Below are positions 61,593 through 64,000 of a stretch of DNA of 64,000 nucleotides, piece after piece. The stretch is from Dermatophagoides farinae. Lineage: Eukaryota > Arthropoda > Arachnida > Sarcoptiformes > Pyroglyphidae. The stretch lies in contig NC_134681.1 in the NCBI RefSeq assembly GCF_024713945.1, forward strand, positions 4,689,501 to 4,753,500, written 5' to 3'. The notes under the pieces were generated by a model. It was not told the DNA's origin, did not search any database, and was given only the letters and a program-made list of their open reading frames with translations. How positions within the stretch are numbered: the first letter of the stretch is position 1; the number at the start of each line of letters is the position of its first letter. The translations under genes and the position numbers were made by a program.

Positions 61593-64000
61593 TCTTCTTA
61601 GTTTTCACTGATGATCGGAGGTTGATATGGCTTCAACTTTCCGATGTGCACACGTTCAATTTTGTTTGGTAATTTGATTTCGTATATGGTTTCTGAAATT
61701 TTGTTGCCAATTTCAAACGGACCGCTAAACACCGATTCAAGTTTTTCTTTGTTTGATTCATCGGTGAGATTTTCGTACACTAGGTCACCTTCTTTTAATT
61801 GTAAAACTTTGTGTTTTCTTTCTATTCTTTCTTTGGAAATCTTATGTGCAGCTTGACTGGTGTTAAATGCTAACTTTCTAGCCTGAACTAGATCTACATC
61901 CTGATATATTTCATCAGGATCGGACCCATCTAATAAGAATGATGGTGTGTAGCCTGTGCTGCTGTGAATTGTGTGTTTGTATTCTGTTATGGCCTCTTTA
62001 GCTAGAGCTGTCCACGACCGTGTTGGCTCCATTTGTCCGATTTCTCCGTATTTACGGATTTGTTTCTTGGCCCGTTTGCAGATATCACACCCGTTTACTA
62101 AGTCTATGGCCAACTGGTTCTGATTAGTGGCGCAATACTTGATGGAAAAGTGTTGGATGGTCTTAACAATACCCAAATGACCCTTTTCCACATGGATTCG
62201 ATGCATCTCTTCAATTGCTGGTTTCTCCGGCAGATAATACCGCATTTTCCCATTCCGAGATCGTACTACAAACTTATTGTACTTCACACACCCCGGGGTG
62301 GTCGATCCAATAATGGCTTGTGAAGGTCTTCTAATTTTGCCATCGATAGTACGTTAATCTCACGATCCGGGTTTCTTGCAAAATCGTACGTTTCTGAATC
62401 GTAATCATAATGTGCTGTTTTTGTTGTGAGTTCTTCTGTCACATTTTCTGATTTTTCTTTTTTCTCTTCTTCATAATTTGGATTACGTGAGAGGAAATCC
62501 GCTTCTACATTGTTTTCCCCTTTTATATATTCGATGCTGAAGTCGTACTGATTCAGCCGCATTGCCCAATTCATTATTCTGGTATGTGTCTGTTTATGTG
62601 AATTCAGATACTTTAGAGGCTTGTGATCAGTACGGATGGTAAATCTTCTTCCGTACAGATGGTGATGCCAATATTCAATAGCTTCGATTATGGTTAACAA
62701 TTCCTTTTTCCGATACCACATAGTTCTTTTGATAGGGTAACAATTTTCGAGAAAAATAGCCGACCGTTTCTTCTTGTCCATCTTTCTTCTGTTTCAGGAT
62801 GGCTCCGATCCCTACATCGGATGCATCCGTTATTAAAATTGTTTCAGCCCCCGGGTCGAATATCTTTAGGACCAGCTTTGATGTAATTATCTTCTTTATT
62901 ACTTGAAACGCATCTTCATGACATTGTTTCCATATAAATGGTGCGTTCTTCTTCAACAAGGAATAGAATGGGTCCAAAGTTTTTGTTCGGCTTGGTATGA
63001 ATCGATGATAAAAATTTATTTTCCCAAGAAATATTCTCAGGGTTTTCTTATCGGTCGGTGCTGGGTATTCTAAGATGGCGTCCATGTTGCTGTGTAGCGG
63101 ACTGATTGTATTTTTGGAAATTTCATGTCCTAGATAAATCACCTTTTCTTGCATGAAACGGCATTCCGATTCTTCTAACTTGATATTTTCCTTTATCATG
63201 GCTTCCAAGACCAGCTCGAGGTGTTTGAGGTGATCCGGTCTTGTCTTTGAAAACACAATGATATCGTCGATGTAATTTTGTGCGAATGTCGTTAGATTGT
63301 GTTTCTTCAGGACGTTGTAAATGGTCCGTTGGAAGATCGCAGGTGCGTTTTGCAGCCTGAATGGCATGACATTCCCTTCGAAATGTTCATGTATGGTCAC
63401 GAGAGCAGTTTTCCTCTGGTCTCTTGCCGCTATCGGGATATGAATGAATCCCGATGCTATATTCAACGTAGTGAAGAGGGAGGCATCCAACAATTTTTCC
63501 ACGATATCCCCTATATTCGGCATCGGATATCTTTCTGGGACTGTGACCTCGTTGGGTTTTCTGTTGTCCATGCACAGTCGAGTCTCCTCCCCTTCATCTT
63601 TTTTATTCACCGGAACGACCGGCAAAGCATAGTCTGATGTGGATTTTTGTATTAGACCAGCCTCTGTAAATTCTTGGACCTGTTGGTCTGTTCTTTCTTG
63701 GTCTTTTCTCTTCAGCCGTTGCGTATCTTCTTCGGTGTCTTCGTCAATGATGATTGTGCTAAGCCTTACGTCTTTCCCGGAGCTTCTCCGAACGTCCAAT
63801 CGATACGACTTATAGTTTAGCACTTGGAATACTTTCCCATCAATATCGCGATACGACCGGAATTTCTTCATGACGTCCACTCCTATAATCACGTTTTCTC
63901 TTGCTGCGAGCACAAAAAATAGATGAGATCGTTTCATTACCCCCATCTGTAATTTTACTTTTACTACGCCCATCGCTTCGCAAGCCGAATTTGCTTGATT

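Larger units (their letters stand above)
59738..64000 (-). mobile_element. Ty3/Gypsy LTR retrotransposon, 3' part, cut by window edge
   Basis: A minus-strand Ty3/Gypsy-family element whose 5' part (gag and 5' LTR) would lie beyond the right edge. Parts seen, in the element's own order: end of the protease region, reverse transcriptase with the Y-I-D-D catalytic box (YIDDIIVFSK) and the family words MPFRLQNAPAIFQ, RNase H (ITDASDVGIG, later TIRTDHKPLKYLNSHKQ), integrase with an HHCC zinc-binding start and the C-terminal region, a repeat- and poly-A-rich spacer, a purine tract, and a probable 3' LTR. The higher GC content and lack of microsatellites in the coding part set it off from its surroundings. 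The coding part seen does not lie in one frame and looks broken, with about two breaks; it still reads well otherwise, which suggests a fairly recent insertion. Confidence 0.85.

Overview
The window looks like nuclear DNA of a small-genome arthropod, most likely an astigmatan mite of the house-dust-mite kind (inference). The grounds are strong AT richness, many CA, GT, ATC, AAC and CT microsatellites, compact genes with 50-100 bp GT-AG introns, a Rebers-Riddiford cuticle protein, an arthropod-type ABCH transporter and a Sevenless/ROS1 receptor kinase. No bacterial operons, CRISPR arrays or RNA genes were recognised.

Layout, left to right: a glycine-rich cuticle protein (+, 1374-2735); an intronless NET1/ARHGEF3-like Rho exchange factor (+, 4820-5998); an unrecognised single-pass membrane protein (-, 6058-7334); an RCC1-repeat protein with two BTB domains (-, 7790-10432); an ABCH half-transporter (+, 10795-13222); an about 1,800-residue protein of some 15 thioredoxin-like repeats (-, 13555-22197) with an alternative terminal exon; a small secreted or anchored coiled-coil protein (+, 25480-26037); a small acidic protein with two SUMO-interacting motifs (-, 26622-27047); a Sevenless/ROS1 receptor tyrosine kinase (-, 28079-42312) whose first coding exon lies about 4.2 kb upstream of the rest; exocyst subunit Sec8 (+, 44754-49156); a long CT microsatellite; an ING-type PHD finger protein (+, 50517-51342); an FHIP/FAM160A-type FTS-Hook-interacting protein (-, 51831-56157); and from 59738 to the right edge the 3' part of a Ty3/Gypsy LTR retrotransposon on the minus strand.

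The genes do not form one pathway. Several concern the cell surface and membrane traffic: cuticle protein, ABCH lipid transporter, Sec8 tethering, FHIP-Hook-dynein endosome transport, and a luminal repeat protein ending in a KxKxx ER-retrieval motif. Head-to-head pairs that may share promoters are RCC1-BTB/ABCH (362 bp) and sev/Sec8 (2.4 kb, with a CTCF-like motif). Tail-to-tail pairs are GEF/membrane protein (59 bp) and ABCH/thioredoxin-repeat gene (332 bp).

All gene structures were read by eye from GT-AG sites, reading-frame phase and family resemblance. Exon phases close exactly for every multi-exon gene except one thioredoxin-repeat exon, which carries an apparent one-base frameshift. Untranslated regions and transcription start sites are not resolved.
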